NCBI GenBank assembly: GCA_036852015.1
Contig: JAANDG010000025.1
Coordinates: forward strand, 186,001-250,000
DNA length: 64,000 nt
DNA from: Pelodera strongyloides
Taxonomy: Eukaryota > Nematoda > Chromadorea > Rhabditida > Rhabditidae
Reading direction: 5' to 3'
Both the position numbers and the translations under genes were made by a program. The notes under the pieces were generated by a model. It saw only the letters and a list, made by a program, of their open reading frames with translations. It was not told where the DNA came from and did no database searches. How positions within the stretch are numbered: the stretch's first letter is position 1; each line of letters starts with the position of its first letter. Positions 1-13,271 of the stretch are shown here, in pieces.

Positions 1-59
1 TAAGTAAGAATTTAGTTGTCCATGATGCGTTTCAAAAACCGGCCGGTATTTCACTTTAA
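1..59. repeat. MITE family A, right half only (cut by window start)
   Basis: Contains GCGTTTCAAAAACCGGCCGG and ends TTTCACTTTAA, the right inverted end of family A. The left half lies outside the window. Confidence 0.85.
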
Positions 60-1913
60 GCTTAAGTAAGTTTAAGTTTAGGCTATAAAACATTTCAACT
101 ATATAGATCATGAAAGAAAAACCATAAAATGATCCATTTTAAACGCGGAAGTGAGCATAATAATTGCGCTAAATCGTATAGTAAAGCAGGATAAGGCGCT
201 ATGAAAAACAATTTTACTCCTCAGAAAATCCGCTTATTATTGAGTTCCTGTTAGAGGCTAACTCCGTAATAGTTGAGCTAAATAATGAATGACAAACAAG
301 TAGACTTGAGACGGCGTTATAATAAAAACATATTCCGGGGGTTATAATTTACTGTAAAACGTAAATTATATTCCGGGGGTTATGATTTACTGTAAAAAAT
401 GGACACCTACAAACTACAAAAGACACATACAGTAACGTATATGAACTCCTTTTCTTTCAGCAAAAAGTAACTTTTTTCCGTGCGCCTGTCCCTTTAACTT
501 TAAAGGGTTTTAGCCTCATAAGAAATCAATATACTGTAAATTCTCAAATTATGACGCTCAGCTATGCGCCACGAAAATAGTAATTTTGTGAAATCATTCA
601 AAGGTTTTGTACGTGTGTTCCATGGAAACGAAGTTGGTAAATGTTGCAATTAGAGAGAGTTTCTTTTTCTATTTTTTTTTGCAAAAGAAATTCTCGGGCC
701 AAAGCAAAAGGCCAAAGACCTCAAATGCTTAAATAGAGACAGAAAAGGTCCCCTTGCATGTAATTTTAGTGATGATTTTTAGTCAAATTTCAGATGAACA
801 AAGCTTACTGTCAGCAAAAAAAAAATTGTATTGCAAACAGTAGCTCCACCAAAGACATAAAGGAAAATAATAGGTGTTGCAAAAATGAGATATAATGAGT
901 ATAGACAGAGGAAAGAGAAATACAAGATAGGATTCACACTGTAACTGTGAGCTCTCTCATTAAGCCTCGGAGCTCTATCTCTCACCAACGACACGTGGTT
1001 TTTGAAACGTATCCTCGACAACTACTGTATGCAAATTTGTGTCCTTCTGTGCATTTTCGGCACAAAAGTGGCACGCAATTTGCAAAGCATATGTTTCAAA
1101 AATCACATGTCATATCACTTGAAATCGCAAAACGCAACATCGAACCAACCTTTTTGGGTTCCCTTCTCGGTTTTGTTGGCTTTGAATTTGTCTCGCAAAA
1201 ATCCAAATCTATAAATCCTAGACTGGCTAGTGTGCCCGGTAAAATTCCAGGCAACATCATCTGAAAAATACGAGTAAATAAATATATTAAATCTAGAATT
1301 GGAACGATTCTGACAAACAAATCGTAAATCGGTAAATCATCAAAATACTAAAAGTTAACAACCAAAAATCAGAGATGGAAATTATTGGAAAGCATAGAGT
1401 TCCAGTGAAAACGAGGAAATTTATATTCCGTAAAAATTGGGGTTCATAATAAGGTGAAATAATTGTGGAGCGAAGGTTCAACTGCAGTGAAGCAATGATT
1501 TGAAACATGGTGTTGAGTAATAGTAATGCCAAAATTGCAGCGTAGTTGGTCACTAAATACATTAAAGTGATATGGCACGTGGTTTTGAAACCTGGAGTAT
1601 TTTCATGTATATTACGTAAACTGTGTCCTATTCTGTACATTTACGGATTTACGGAACTCGCAACACAGCTTTTCATACGTCATACTCTTTTAGCCGAACG
1701 AAGAACGCTCAATTCAAGTCAGAAATTAGCATACGGATGCGCAATTCGACAAATTTGCATGGTTGTCTAAACACGTGAAACTGCTGATACCGTGACTATT
1801 TATATAATTTATGCAATACAATACTCGCCATTTTCAAAAGGACAGGCCGACAGGCGTAGAATAATTATATCACATCTAGAGGTTTATTATCACAAAGTGA
1901 ACCAAGTAAAATA

Positions 1914-1974
1914 ACTGCATAAGAATGCAGTTGTCCACGATGTATTTCAAAAACCGGTCGGTATTTCGCTTTAA
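1914..1974. repeat. MITE family A, right end fragment
   Basis: Carries TTTCAAAAACCGGTCGGTAT and ends CGCTTTAA. No matching left end was found nearby, so it is a fragment. Confidence 0.75.
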
Positions 1975-2604
1975 GTAGTCTAAATCTTCTGGAAAAAGTG
2001 GGCATCCGTTTGCTAGAATTGCAAAAAAAATTGGGGGACATTTTCTGGACTTATAAGATAATGCACAATAAGATAATGTACAGCTACTTAATTTGTGAAT
2101 ATGTATTGTCGAAAGTCAACAATACACTCACATACTGGCTACAGCTTGTTCTCCGTGATATGACTTTTTCTTTGGCAATATGTTGCGATAGCAATGTTGC
2201 GCAAGACAATGCAACGTATGTGTGTATTAGGTTTCCTGGTGAAATACATCCTTTACCAACAAATAAATTTTGCAAAAAAAAACACCGTGATATAGGATGC
2301 CCTCGAATTTTACGACGAATACTTTCATTCTACATTATAATAGAGCTTCGGACAAAATCAGAATAATGTTTCCAACAAAAGCTGTAAACATTGAAAATCG
2401 AACAAATTTTCATTGGGACGTAAAGAAAGAAGGATAGAGGTCGATAAAATTTGTTTTTGTGCAAAAATTTCTTTTTTTTTGGCGTGGAAGTAACGACCGC
2501 GAAAAGGGCACTCCAGCAAAAACAACGAGAGAAGAGGGTAAATCTGTGAACATGTAACATGTGATTTCTAAACTTAAACTTATTATTTAACTGAAAATTT
2601 AACC

Positions 2605-2786
2605 TTAAAGCGAAATACCGGCAGGTTTTTGAAACACATCGAGCACACCACCATTTTTATGCATCTTATGCAAAGGAACATATATGAGAATAAAAAAATC
2701 GAGCTAAATTCGAGTAACTTATCATGAATACGTAAGAATTCATTTGCCCACGATGCGTTTCAAAAACCGGCCGGTATTTCGCTTTC
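2605..2786. repeat. MITE family A, full copy
   Basis: Left end TTAAAGCGAAATACCGG and right end with ACCGGCCGGTATTTCGCTTT form long inverted ends around an AT-rich core with TTATGCA motifs. Confidence 0.85.
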
Positions 2787-4138
2787 GACTGAAAAGTTGG
2801 CCCATTGTTAGGCTAAATATATATTTTCAGTTGAAACAAAGATATAGTTACGCAAGGGTGAATTAAAAGGGTAACGTGGTGATCGGAAAAATGAAAAATG
2901 GAAATAAAAATTTAGAATCATAAACTATAAAAATCTATCATCGATAGCCTGGCTGGCTTAATGCTATTATTACAACTGCTCGTCAAATAGATTGCATTGC
3001 TGATTAATATTTAGCAAATAGTCGGGTGATGAACATTTGTCGTCAGTACTTATCAAAGTAATGATAATGTTAGGGGCTTCCGACTCATCAAGGAAGCCTA
3101 GCTATTCCAACCTTACGTAATGTTACAGCGATAACAAGTAAAATTAAGTTACGATTAACTATGAAAGGTAAGCTCAACCTTGGTTGCTTGTTTCGGTTGA
3201 ACTTATGAATAATTAAATCGTGCTTAAGTAAACAAAATTACTACTATGATGCAAAATAAAATTATCTGGTTTTTGCGCTCTGATGAGCCCTTTTCTGCGA
3301 ATGCGTGTTAGTGGCCATAGCCATAGAATAGATCAATACTAAACCCATGCAATGTTCAACAACAATATTTACTTCGTAGAGAGGCGAACACTTTTTTTAC
3401 GATTTCGGGCGAACCCTCAATAAGTTATATAAATAAAATAGCAATTTTTGGGTTTCAGGTTCAGGTAGGGCTGTTGAACAATGAAACATTCCTGGGCAAT
3501 ACTATATGAAAATTAATTTCTCTCTAAGAATCGCTGGACAGCGGACAAGCATTTGATAACAAAAAAGAAACACTAGAACCTGAATCTTCGTTTCACAAAA
3601 AGGAAAAAATTCGAGTATATTTTTTCAGCGTTCTGTATGTTTGTATTCGAATAAACTGTGATGAAACAAGCCTGACAAACTATGCATATCTGGTGATACT
3701 TTAACTTTAGATAAAGAAGGAATGGAATCTATAATAATTAGCAAATTTAAAATATCTGTTTGTAGTAGACAATTGCCATACGGACATGTTTGACAGCCAT
3801 TACTGACAATCGACAATGAGCTGAGCGGACCCTCGCACTTTGGTGGGTATAGACGTATAGAATAACCTCTTTGTATACATACATATCGGCCATCCAGTAC
3901 ACTAGCCACCCACAATTCTCTCAGGATTAATATTGCTTTAAAGTCAACAACAATTCCTAAAATTGGGATTTGGTCTATTAATTAGACAAACCGGAGTATA
4001 TTATATTCAATGCATTTTGTTTATTACACTTGGGTAAAGGCATTAGACCACTAGCTAACTGTTTTGGACAGGTTGCATGTTTACATCATGCGTAACGGGT
4101 AACGTACAAACATACTCACTGCCGTACCAGTAAAATCT

Positions 4139-4303
4139 TTAAAGCGAAATACCCGCCGGTTTTTGAAACGCATCGTGGACAACTGCACTCTTATGTATTT
4201 ATGCGAAACGGGGTCTAATTGGGGTCTATTTTTTATGCTAAATTATGCTCATTTGCATATGATTGGATGCGTTTCAAAAACCGGCCGATATTTCGCTTGA
4301 ACT
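4139..4303. repeat. MITE family A, full copy
   Basis: Left TTTAAAGCGAAATACCCGCC; right CCGGCCGATATTTCGCTTGA. Core about 100 bp. Confidence 0.85.
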
Positions 4304-4829
4304 TTAGAGACAATACAAAAATTGCATAACTTTTTCTGAACTGCATTATTATGCCAGTGACTGTGAAAAAGGTGTAATACCATACTTGATAAGTATAGTA
4401 TATGTTTTCGTTTGAAGGTAAAAATCTGAAGAACCACGCCAAGCAATCAGTGATGACATTATAAAACGCACTGCAAGGAAATCAAAAGTTGAGTGAAAAG
4501 GAATTAACGTTTCTTACAGTAAAACAAATGCAAGGAGTGAATTTTGTTTCAATATTTCTTGTATTAATGGCAAAACTGTCACTTATCGGTACAATATTTA
4601 TACGACAAACAAATTCTTGGACAAAAAGTTTGTTCAGCAAAACAGTGACAAAATAAATGAAATACTGATAAGCTTTCTTGCAAGGCTGAGCCTCCAAGAA
4701 CATGTTTATTTATTAAAAATTTTAATGCGCTAGTGGTCTATGGGAATAGTACGCCCACAAACAACAAGAAGCACACTGCGTTCCTACTGACAATGGGAGG
4801 ATACCCTGCAATTTGATTCATTCACTCGG

Positions 4830-5075
4830 GAAGAGCGCGGCGAAACCATGGCGAATATTTCGCGCGGTGAAAGCACGCGCGAAAGAAAATAGGAAAATTG
4901 GTGAAGAACTCCAGGAAAAGGTGCGCGGCGTCTTTGCCCTATCTTCGTCAGATTTTCGCGATATGGTGCTCGCAAGTGTGCGGTACATTCGCGAGCATCT
5001 GGCGAGACTGTGGCTAAACAAGGCAAGGTGCGCGGCGAGCTGTAGAGTGTGGGGCGCCTGATTCCGCGCACCAGT
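4830..5075. other. GC-rich patch with CG-rich words
   Basis: Rich in GCGCGGCG, TTCGCG and GCGAGCATCTGGCGAGA. Open frames exist on both strands (for example 4813-5061 +) but none resembles a protein I know. Similar words recur at 7330-7405 and 8815-8945, so a diverged repeat is more likely than a gene. Confidence 0.5.
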
Positions 5076-6719
5076 GGTGTCTCGCGTTGTTTTTTCTCAA
5101 CATCAGTCAAATTGGTGAAAAGTCAGCACAGAGCTTATTACCAAACGATCCAGGTTAACAGTTTGAATGTTGAAGTCACTACAAACTCCAAACCATCTTT
5201 ATCTGATTTTCTGATTTGTTAATCAAATGACACAACGGTTTCTGTAAAGTGTAAGCGCTCAGCAATAGATCGCTTAATATTTGTATATCAGTAGGTTTTT
5301 CAACTAAAGCAAATAAATTTCTCTGGCGTGGAGAACTAAGCGAATGAATCAGAAACACGTTCACAACTCGACTTTTTCTGGTTTTGAAATATTTTTTAGT
5401 AATATAAAGATAATCGGGTGCAACCAGACACGGACTTTGCCATGAATTGGATAATGCAAACGAAAAAATTTTGCGCTATTAAAAATGCTGATGCCATAGA
5501 GGAAACAAAAGAATATCCTTCAAAATGGCACATATAAACCCTTCAGTTTACAACAGATTTTAATTTCTTTCGCTTTTGGCTAAATTCCACAACGAAGCTC
5601 AAGAAACCTAATTGTAAGATTTGGCGCGTAATTATTCCGACCTGTAAAAGAGCAACGTTTTACGTGTACAGTTCGATGTATGTTTGTACAAAATTGCCCG
5701 TGATCAGTTTACACTGCACTACCAAACAGAACGGTTATATGGTACGAAATAAAACGTTCTGGATAACTGAAACTAAAAATTTTAAGAAGTTTGAAAGTAA
5801 AACATTTTAAGAATTCCCACTAGAGTTAAAGAGCGGAGGCTAGCGTTTATGTAATATTTGATAGAAATAATGACTTATAGAAAATGAGGTAAAAAACCAG
5901 GCAGCCCAAAATGTGGGATGAGATATATGTAGAAGGTTCAGATATTGAGGTTCAAGAATATTATTGTGAATATTTTATAATGAGAAACAGATCTAAAACT
6001 GAACACTGAAGTGTGCCGGATTTCGTATTTCTTTCTCTTTCTCTCTTTTTTTCTAGAAACAACCACGCGCATTCATAAAGCACATGACTCGACGGACATA
6101 AACACACCGAGAGATTTGAATAGATGGTTCTTACCTTGAAATTTCATTGGAATTATTTCGTAATCATATAATGGGACTATAATGACTCTGACCAGGTGGT
6201 AGTATATGAATAGGATCAATTGTTGGGAAGTTAGAACGCTTGCAACGCTAGTATCGCTTTACCAATTGCACGATGTTAGTATAATTATTATCTAGTATCA
6301 TCCCAAAGCTGGGAGTGTAAAGCTAGTATGCTAGTAGTACGCCCGAGATGTTAACATACCAGGTTATCAAGAAGTGTGACTGTGTGACGGTGATTCTGGA
6401 ACTAATGCATTCTCAACAGCCCAGATATACTCGTAATAACAAAGTCTAATGGCAAGTAACTCGCAGTATTGAGCCAAGCTTTATAGTTAGGATAGAAAAA
6501 AATTGAATGTAAAAGTGCTCTGGATTTATGATTTTGAAGACTACTACTAGGACATGGTTAGCTCTGATAATTTAAACAACGTTCTCTAAATAACTCACTG
6601 ACCAGCATAACTCACTAGCGGGCCACGTGTACTAAAAATACTGGGAGTTTCTTCAAAACAGTTTAATTCGAGGACATATACACGACAGAAGGGAGAGATA
6701 GAAATTGAACCTCATTAGA

Positions 6720-6759
6720 GATGGATAGACAGAGAGGGAGAGAGAGAGAGAGAGAGAGT

Positions 6760-6793
<34 letters not shown>

Positions 6794-6802
6794 GAGAGAT
6801 AG
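6720..6802. repeat. (GA)n microsatellite
   Basis: Mostly GAGAGA with GGGAGA interruptions. Confidence 0.95.
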
Positions 6803-7941
6803 GAAGAGACGAGAAAACAATTAAGAAAAATAAATAAAAAATTGGGACTGAAAGAAAGGAAAAGAAGAGTACGGTGAATAGAAAATTATTTCAAGGGAAC
6901 GCTTGCGTCTATCATATTAGCTTACTTGTGTATTTAGAGCAAATAAAATGGGGTTCCCCAGCCTTCAATCGATGTTCAACTTAGAAGTGCACATTATTTA
7001 TTTATTGGACAGAGAGCTATTAGAGAATTATGGTGATGTAAACACTAAATCGTTTGAAACGTATGCCCAAATTAATTCCATGTTTTATATGCAAATTTCT
7101 CTGAAAAAGGCACAGGAAGCACTGGAATACAATGATGGGACATGTCCAGAATGCGTTTCGAAACAACGTTCCATACTGTTCACAATCTGAATTTCATTTT
7201 CTACCCGTTTTCTAGGTACTATGCGGCGATGTAAATTGAATAACCTATGAAAATGGGTGACGCATTTATTCCACGACGAGTTAGCGCTACCATGACATGG
7301 AACTCTTTAGACGAAAAAGTAGATAATTCGCCAAAAGTGCGCGAATTACGCGCCATTCAATCGCGGTGCCGACAGTTTCGCCGTACGAGCGCCGCGCCCG
7401 TTCAAAAAATGTAGCGGTAAATTCCGGACAAAAAAAATAATTCTGGACAACGAGCTTTCACATAATTCCGGGAACAATTTTTGGTGAAGTGGAGTAAATC
7501 CGGTCAATTATTAATTCTGCATTTAGTGTGGAATCCCACTCAATAAAGCTAGTATAACAAAAGCATTTGACCAAACGTTTTGTTGAATAACATGAATAAA
7601 TGGATGGGAAAAAAACATAAATGCTCACGTTATGAGTGGAATTCAAAATAAACAAAAACACATAAATTTAAAAGAATTTTCAAAGTTCTATCTCTAACAT
7701 CTCTTCAATTACAATTGTATTTCCCAATTTTGTGTCGATACTCTCGTCTATTTACATGATGTCTTCTTCTTCTCTAACTCTTTCTTTCTTTTTCGAAAAA
7801 CTGCTTTCGTAATACGCCTACAAGCCTCGCACAATGACGTTAGTTGCGGAATAAAAATGCACATAAAAAGGGAAGTCTTTTGCATTTTTAACTAAAGACT
7901 TTGCTTCATAGATTTGTCAAAAACATTCTCAATATAATACT

Positions 7942-8123
7942 TTAAAGTGAAATACCGGACGGTTTTTGAAACACATCGAGTACACCAGCATTCTTATGCA
8001 GTTTATGCAAATGAACATAGATTAGAATAAAAAATCGAGCTAAATTCGAGCAAATTAGCATAAGTACGTAAGAATCCAGTTGTCCATGATGCGTTTCAAA
8101 AACCGGCTGGTATTTCGCTTTAA
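7942..8123. repeat. MITE family A, full copy
   Basis: TTAAAGTGAAATACCGGACG at left and CGGCTGGTATTTCGCTTTAA at right, flanked by TTAA on both sides. Confidence 0.85.
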
Positions 8124-8375
8124 TGGAAGATATAAACAGGACAAGGCTGAAACAACTGCCTTTTTTATAGCTATAAAAATTGCAAGGCACAAGAGTGATA
8201 TATAGATAAGGAGTAAACAGCAAACGACGTAATAATCACCAATGTGATATCAGTATTGTCAGACATATTATGTCGAAGCACTATTTTTAGGTATTCCTTT
8301 GTGCTTCGTAGAGGCGTACAAAAAGAAAAGCATATTGAAGCACTGGTGGGTGAACAGATTTAGGAATTGGCTATG

Positions 8376-8534
8376 AAAGCGAAATACCCGGCGGTTTTTG
8401 AAACATACCGAGTAGACCATTCTTATGCAGCTTATGCAAATGAACATAAATTAGTATAAAAAATCGAGCTAAATTCGAGAAAATTAGCATAAATACTTAA
8501 GAATTCAGTTGTCCACGATGTGTTTCAAAAACCA
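8376..8534. repeat. MITE family A, right end truncated
   Basis: Left end AAAGCGAAATACCCGGCGG is intact; the right side stops after GTGTTTCAAAAACCA and lacks the terminal CGCTTTAA. Confidence 0.75.
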
Positions 8535-9014
8535 TATTGGGTCTATACTTTTATATCGAAACCGTTCAACAACTGTGGTTTATTTCTCGAATAGTTTATA
8601 GCAGAGCCATAGTCAAAGGGGTTTAGCTAGCCGTTATACTGTGGGTTCTGACGTAGGTTATGGTGAGCTTTTGAAAAGACCAAGGTACAGCCAGGACGGA
8701 GAGTTCGACAAGTTGTTTTATTTTTTACTCTCTTTACCGTATATCAGCAGTTTTCAAGCTAACATGAAAACAATCACAAATCGCTCTTGTCAACTTCGAC
8801 AAAATTGTGTATTTTGAGCGGCGAGAATCTGACGCGGCTTGGCCCTGTGTTCGCCTGGTTCATCGCGAAAGGATACTCAGTGAACGCTCGATTACCTAGC
8901 CCTAGCGAGTCTCTGGCGAGTATCTGGCGAAGGCGCGTCGTTGTGATGTTGTGGGCGGCGAGAGAACCAAAATTTAAATTTCACGGCGTACTTTTCGGGA
9001 ATTACATTCCCGTA

Positions 9015-9945
9015 CAACATATGGGAATACAGTTCCTGAAAATATATTTCAACAGCCGACCGGTATATCGCTTTGTTAAACATTTAGAAACAACAAGGAA
9101 ACATCTCTGGCATCTAAAAATATGTGTAAAAATACATGCAAAACAACGTAAAACAGCGGATGACGACAGGAAGCACTGTCACAGCAATACGGCAATACCG
9201 AGTTAATTATCATGGTAAGGATATATATGAATTCTCTGTCTTTTTTTACCCATGACATGCACTGACGAATAATGAACACAATTTAGATGTTGACAACAAT
9301 TCAATAGATAGGAAAGAGGTAATTTGATTAGGGTAGTCGTAAGGGAATGACTCAAGTTTACGCAATTAATTTCATTTCCTACCTAATATTTCGCAAGTCA
9401 GGCAAAATAGAAATATACCGAAATGTCATGTGAATGAATTGCGAAATGGACGGAGAAAAAATATAAGAACTGATTGTAAGTATGCAGAAAAAGACAGAGA
9501 ATTCATATCCTAACCGTGATAATTAACTCGGTATGGTATTGCTGCGCTGCTAGACTCTAGAGTGCTTCGTGTTTAATACTATAAATAAAAATTTTTTATC
9601 ACAGACCGAAACCGTGTGCAAAACTGATCATCATGTGGTCAAGCCCACGAGAAAAACACAATTTTGCTAGTTTTCCATAATATTCCAGATCTCCATACGA
9701 GTTTACACAGGGGAACGTCATTGTGCTGTTATAGCTATTAGAATCCCGACTCGCCGTATTATCGTAATTTTATAAGTCGACATCCGTTGTTTTACATTGT
9801 TGTGCATGGAATTCCGTATCTTGACACATATTTTTGGATGTCAGAGATGTTTCCTTGTTGTTTCTGAATGTTTCTTAAAGCGATATAACGGTCGGCTTCT
9901 GAAACATATGCTCGGGAACTGCATTCCCATATGTAGTATGCAAAT
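9015..9945. repeat. Large fold-back element (about 930 bp)
   Basis: 9015-9160 is inversely repeated at 9780-9945 (AGAAACAACAAGGAAACATC and CCGACCG-TATATCGCTTT shared). 9165-9245 is inversely repeated at 9483-9560 (ATACCGAGTTAATTATCA). A spacer of about 240 bp remains in the middle. The arms carry the TATATCGCTTT motif related to MITE family A. Confidence 0.8.
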
Positions 9946-10404
9946 GAACAGAATTCGACTAAAAATTGCTAAGTATCGTGCAGTTATTTGCAACACTACT
10001 TGGGAACACCGCATCCAACATACACATACCATACGACATATGTTCCAAAGAACGGATGTTATCCCGCTTAGAACGGTAAGCTGGTGAGCAGTATTGAGGA
10101 CTATATGATGTCATATTTTATACAGCAGCAATAATTCGTACAAAATTAAATCCTTCAAAATTTCAAAAACCAAACTTTGACATTTTCGGTTACAAAAACA
10201 AAAACTATAAAAGGTTGATTTGATAAAACACCTAGAAGCAGAGAAAACATAAATATCTTGATATTTCTCTCTATAAAATGGTGAGTAATTCTCGAAATAA
10301 AATGTTATTTTGGGAAGGAACCGACGCCCACTACCACATATGAAAGCCACAAGAAAAATAATAAATATGATAAATGACGTCATCAATAAAAAAATCAACT
10401 GAGT

Positions 10405-10535
10405 GAGACCATATTCACCACTCGATTACCTCGGGGAAATATTCCCTAGGGACAGAAAATAGCATTCTAATGTGAGACACGCAGAGAAAAACACGGGGAA
10501 TTCCTCATGGGGAATTGAGTGGTGAATATGGGCTC
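10405..10535. repeat. Inverted-repeat family C copy
   Basis: About 130 bp, from GACCATATTCACCACTCGAT to GAGTGGTGAATATGGG. Inside are CTCGGGGAAATATTCCC and GGGGAATTCCTCATGGGG blocks. Confidence 0.85.
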
Positions 10536-11019
10536 TGATTTGTAAGTTTAATTTCCTCTGAAACTAGCTTAGGTAATGGTTCTATTGTTTGCGAATATAT
10601 GAAAATAAGTAACAATGCTTTCAATATTGGGTGTTTCTTGCACGAGGGTTGAATAATTTTAGATATTAGTGGCGTTGGAAAGTCTGACTTAGAAGATAAT
10701 AGAATAAAAATAAAAATAACATTTTGAATTTTGATGAATATAAAGAAGAAGAAAACATAATCTAAATCAGAGGAAGATATCTATTGAAAATGGTCGTCCG
10801 CAAAAGAAAATTAACTAACAAAAGTAGCGGACAAAAAAAAGATTAATCTTTATTCTCAAATGTGTGTGCAATTAATAATAAGTTTTCGATTATAGCATGT
10901 AATTCTTCTTTTTCAGGGAAGTAAAAAAAAATTAACATTATCAGGAAATTATTTCCTGGAAATCTTTTCATCAGAATCGGACATACATCGGATGATGTCA
11001 TAGAGAGAAGAGGTATCTA

Positions 11020-11095
11020 TTGTTCTCTCTCTCTCTTTCCTATGTCTCTCTCTCTTTCTCTTTCTCTCTCCTCTCCCTCTCTCTCTCTCTCTTCA
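11020..11095. repeat. (CT)n microsatellite
   Basis: CTCTCT with TTTC and CCTC interruptions. Confidence 0.95.
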
Positions 11096-11226
11096 GGTTA
11101 CACCATATCGCAGACGCGCTAGCATGACGTGACCCTCTTAAACGAGGTGCAATCGAACACCTATAAGAGCCCCAAAGGTCAGTAGGGATCTCCAGGAGTA
11201 GTTATATTAAAACTTTTTATGCAGGA

Positions 11227-11432
11227 CCAGACGGCTACGCCGCCTGAAGGCGTCTTTCCATACTTATGAAACGTCAGAAACGTAGATGAAACTCTTGTGA
11301 AAAAGTCAACCTCAAAGTTGTCCTTTTGCATAATGAGCTTCGATTGCCTCTCCATCCTTTTTACACATTTTATTCAAATTGAACATCCGTAACGCACAGG
11401 GCGCTAGCGCACACTACAGTTACTATTGTATA
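11227..11432 (-). mobile_element. Helitron-like non-autonomous copy
   Basis: Read on minus it ends with the hairpin GCCTTCAGGC, then GGCGTAGCCGTCTGG and a host T. The 5' end is degraded (GTAACTGTAGTG). It adjoins the next copy head to tail. Confidence 0.6.
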
Positions 11433-11662
11433 CCAGACGGCTATCGCCGACTGAGGCGACTTACATGGAAATATGATTGGTTTAGCATGGAAATACTTAT
11501 ATACAAAGTTTCAAACGTATCAAAAGAAATTCATTAATAGGAAACAATTGCATATGCATAGATATTGAGCTGCGGAACTCTTTTTATACCCGAACAGAAA
11601 ATTTGCATTTCGTAACGCACATCGGTATGCAAATTAGGCTACAGTTACTCTTTTATATAATA
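11433..11662 (-). mobile_element. Helitron-like non-autonomous copy
   Basis: On minus it begins TATTATATAAAAGAGTAACT and ends GATAGCCGTCTGG before T. Its full length closely matches the element at 18953-19188, including TTGCATATGCATA and the GAGCTGCGGAACTCTTTTTA-type inner blocks. Confidence 0.7.
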
Positions 11663-12855
11663 AGAAGATAACAAGAAGATATTAAATTGTTACGTTGGTA
11701 CAACGATGGAAAAATGTGACAAAGCCAGGAAACCCGTAGAGTCCCCAGGCAGCTAACAACTGATGTGAGATTGGGACGTCTAATTTTAAGTGGCTGAGTT
11801 CCGACTGAAAAGAAATAGTACATACAGACAACCCTTCGCCGAAATGCAACGATGGCGGTTGAATGAAGGCCACGTAATCAAAGTGTTTCCCCATTTTTCT
11901 GTGAGAAATTATAATTGCACAATCACCAAAATTGCACAACATGCAAAAATGAATGGACAGGATGGATAAGCTACTCTATACATATATTTGTATAAATTTT
12001 AATGTTCGTAAAACTCATAACGACATAAAACTATTTGAAAATATGCTAAACTCAATTTCGCATCAAACTAAATAGTGGCTCAGCGCACGAGCTAAAAAAC
12101 GCTACAAAAAAACTGCATGACCTAGAAAGGTAAACAGTGACTTTATATGCAAATAGCGTACCGTATTTGCTAAGCGGCACACTCCGGTTTCATGAGCGGA
12201 TTAGGATTGTTTGATAGCTGTGTCATTGTAATTTTACGGTGGTAAATTAGCAAGCACTATCATACACATTTAACTTAAATTAGCAATTTCATAGCTACCG
12301 TTGGTTGGTCATGGGTTATTTGGATGTTCACTGTTAGCTTAAAGGGAATATGTAGGCTCTCAAAATGTGCAAAACAACTGCGAAACTGGAGTTTCCACAT
12401 CAGACATGAATTTAAGTAGGCGACTGAATATGTAAATTCGCATATTCTGATTTGCATGCAAATATGTCGCTGTTCCATGCTATATGCCGATGTATGCACA
12501 CATATGGTAAATTTTTGCTCCATCAGAACTGCCGTGTAAGCCAAGGTGTCAGTAAAAGCGTTTAATATGGAAAAGGTGAAATCTGAAAATCATTTTCTTT
12601 TAAATGGGATACTTTTAACAATTTTTGTTGTTGTTTCCTTAATGAGGAACACACGTTCTATAATACAGCTTAACTTCAAAAAGGGCATACATATTCCCTT
12701 TAAGTAATTCCTCTCAAACGTATTCTTTCTCTATTCTTGTACTAATTTCAGCTATAGGTCATAAGGTCTGTGTTATTATTCTTAGGAGTCTACACGGATC
12801 AGGCCTGCATGCACTTTGGTGGGATTTTCTCAGCACATTGAGTGAAGATAAAAGT

Positions 12856-12857
<2 letters not shown>

Positions 12858-12893
<36 letters not shown>

Positions 12894-12935
12894 AGAGCAA
12901 GAGAGAGTAAGAGAGGGAGAGAGAGAGGGAGAATA
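12858..12935. repeat. (GA)n microsatellite
   Basis: GAGAGA runs with GGGA interruptions. Open frames across it are artefacts of the repeat. Confidence 0.95.
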
Positions 12936-13149
12936 GAGAGAAGGTTAAATGGCAGCAGGGCCCCGTCTGTGAACGCTAACACAAAAACACATCTGCATAG
13001 GACAGAGCGCGAGAGAGTAGAGTAGCAGATGAGGCTCGTGACATCTCCGTTCGTTTCAACAGATCTAATGCGAGCGGAGTTCCACTTTTGGAGAATATTA
13101 GTGTAGTTGGGGGGCTGAGATACGTGTGAGCAGAAACTTACCAAGCTTA

Positions 13150-13271
13150 GGCCATATTCTGATTCCCTCGGGGAATATTCCCTGGGGAGAGAAAATAGCA
13201 TTATAGCGCGGGAAACGCAAAGAAAAACACGGGGGATTCCCCATGTGGAAATGAATGGTGAATATGGCCTC
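13150..13271. repeat. Inverted-repeat family C copy
   Basis: From GGCCATATTCTGATTCCCTC to GAATGGTGAATATGGCC, with the same CGGGGAATATTCCCTGGGG core. Confidence 0.85.

Larger units (their letters stand above)
1..9014. other. Gene-free repeat-rich stretch
   Basis: Apart from the repeats listed, this is AT-rich sequence with short unrelated open frames under 110 codons until 8.8 kb. A 96-codon frame at 3625-3915 (-) has several Cys (TCPYGNC) but no recognisable domain. A frame at 8787-9206 (+) runs into the fold-back. I see no splice-consistent gene. Confidence 0.5.

Noticed and set aside
4784..5110. Possible small basic protein on either strand of the GC-rich patch
   Set aside because: Both strands are open because of composition; no start context, splice sites or similarity support a gene.
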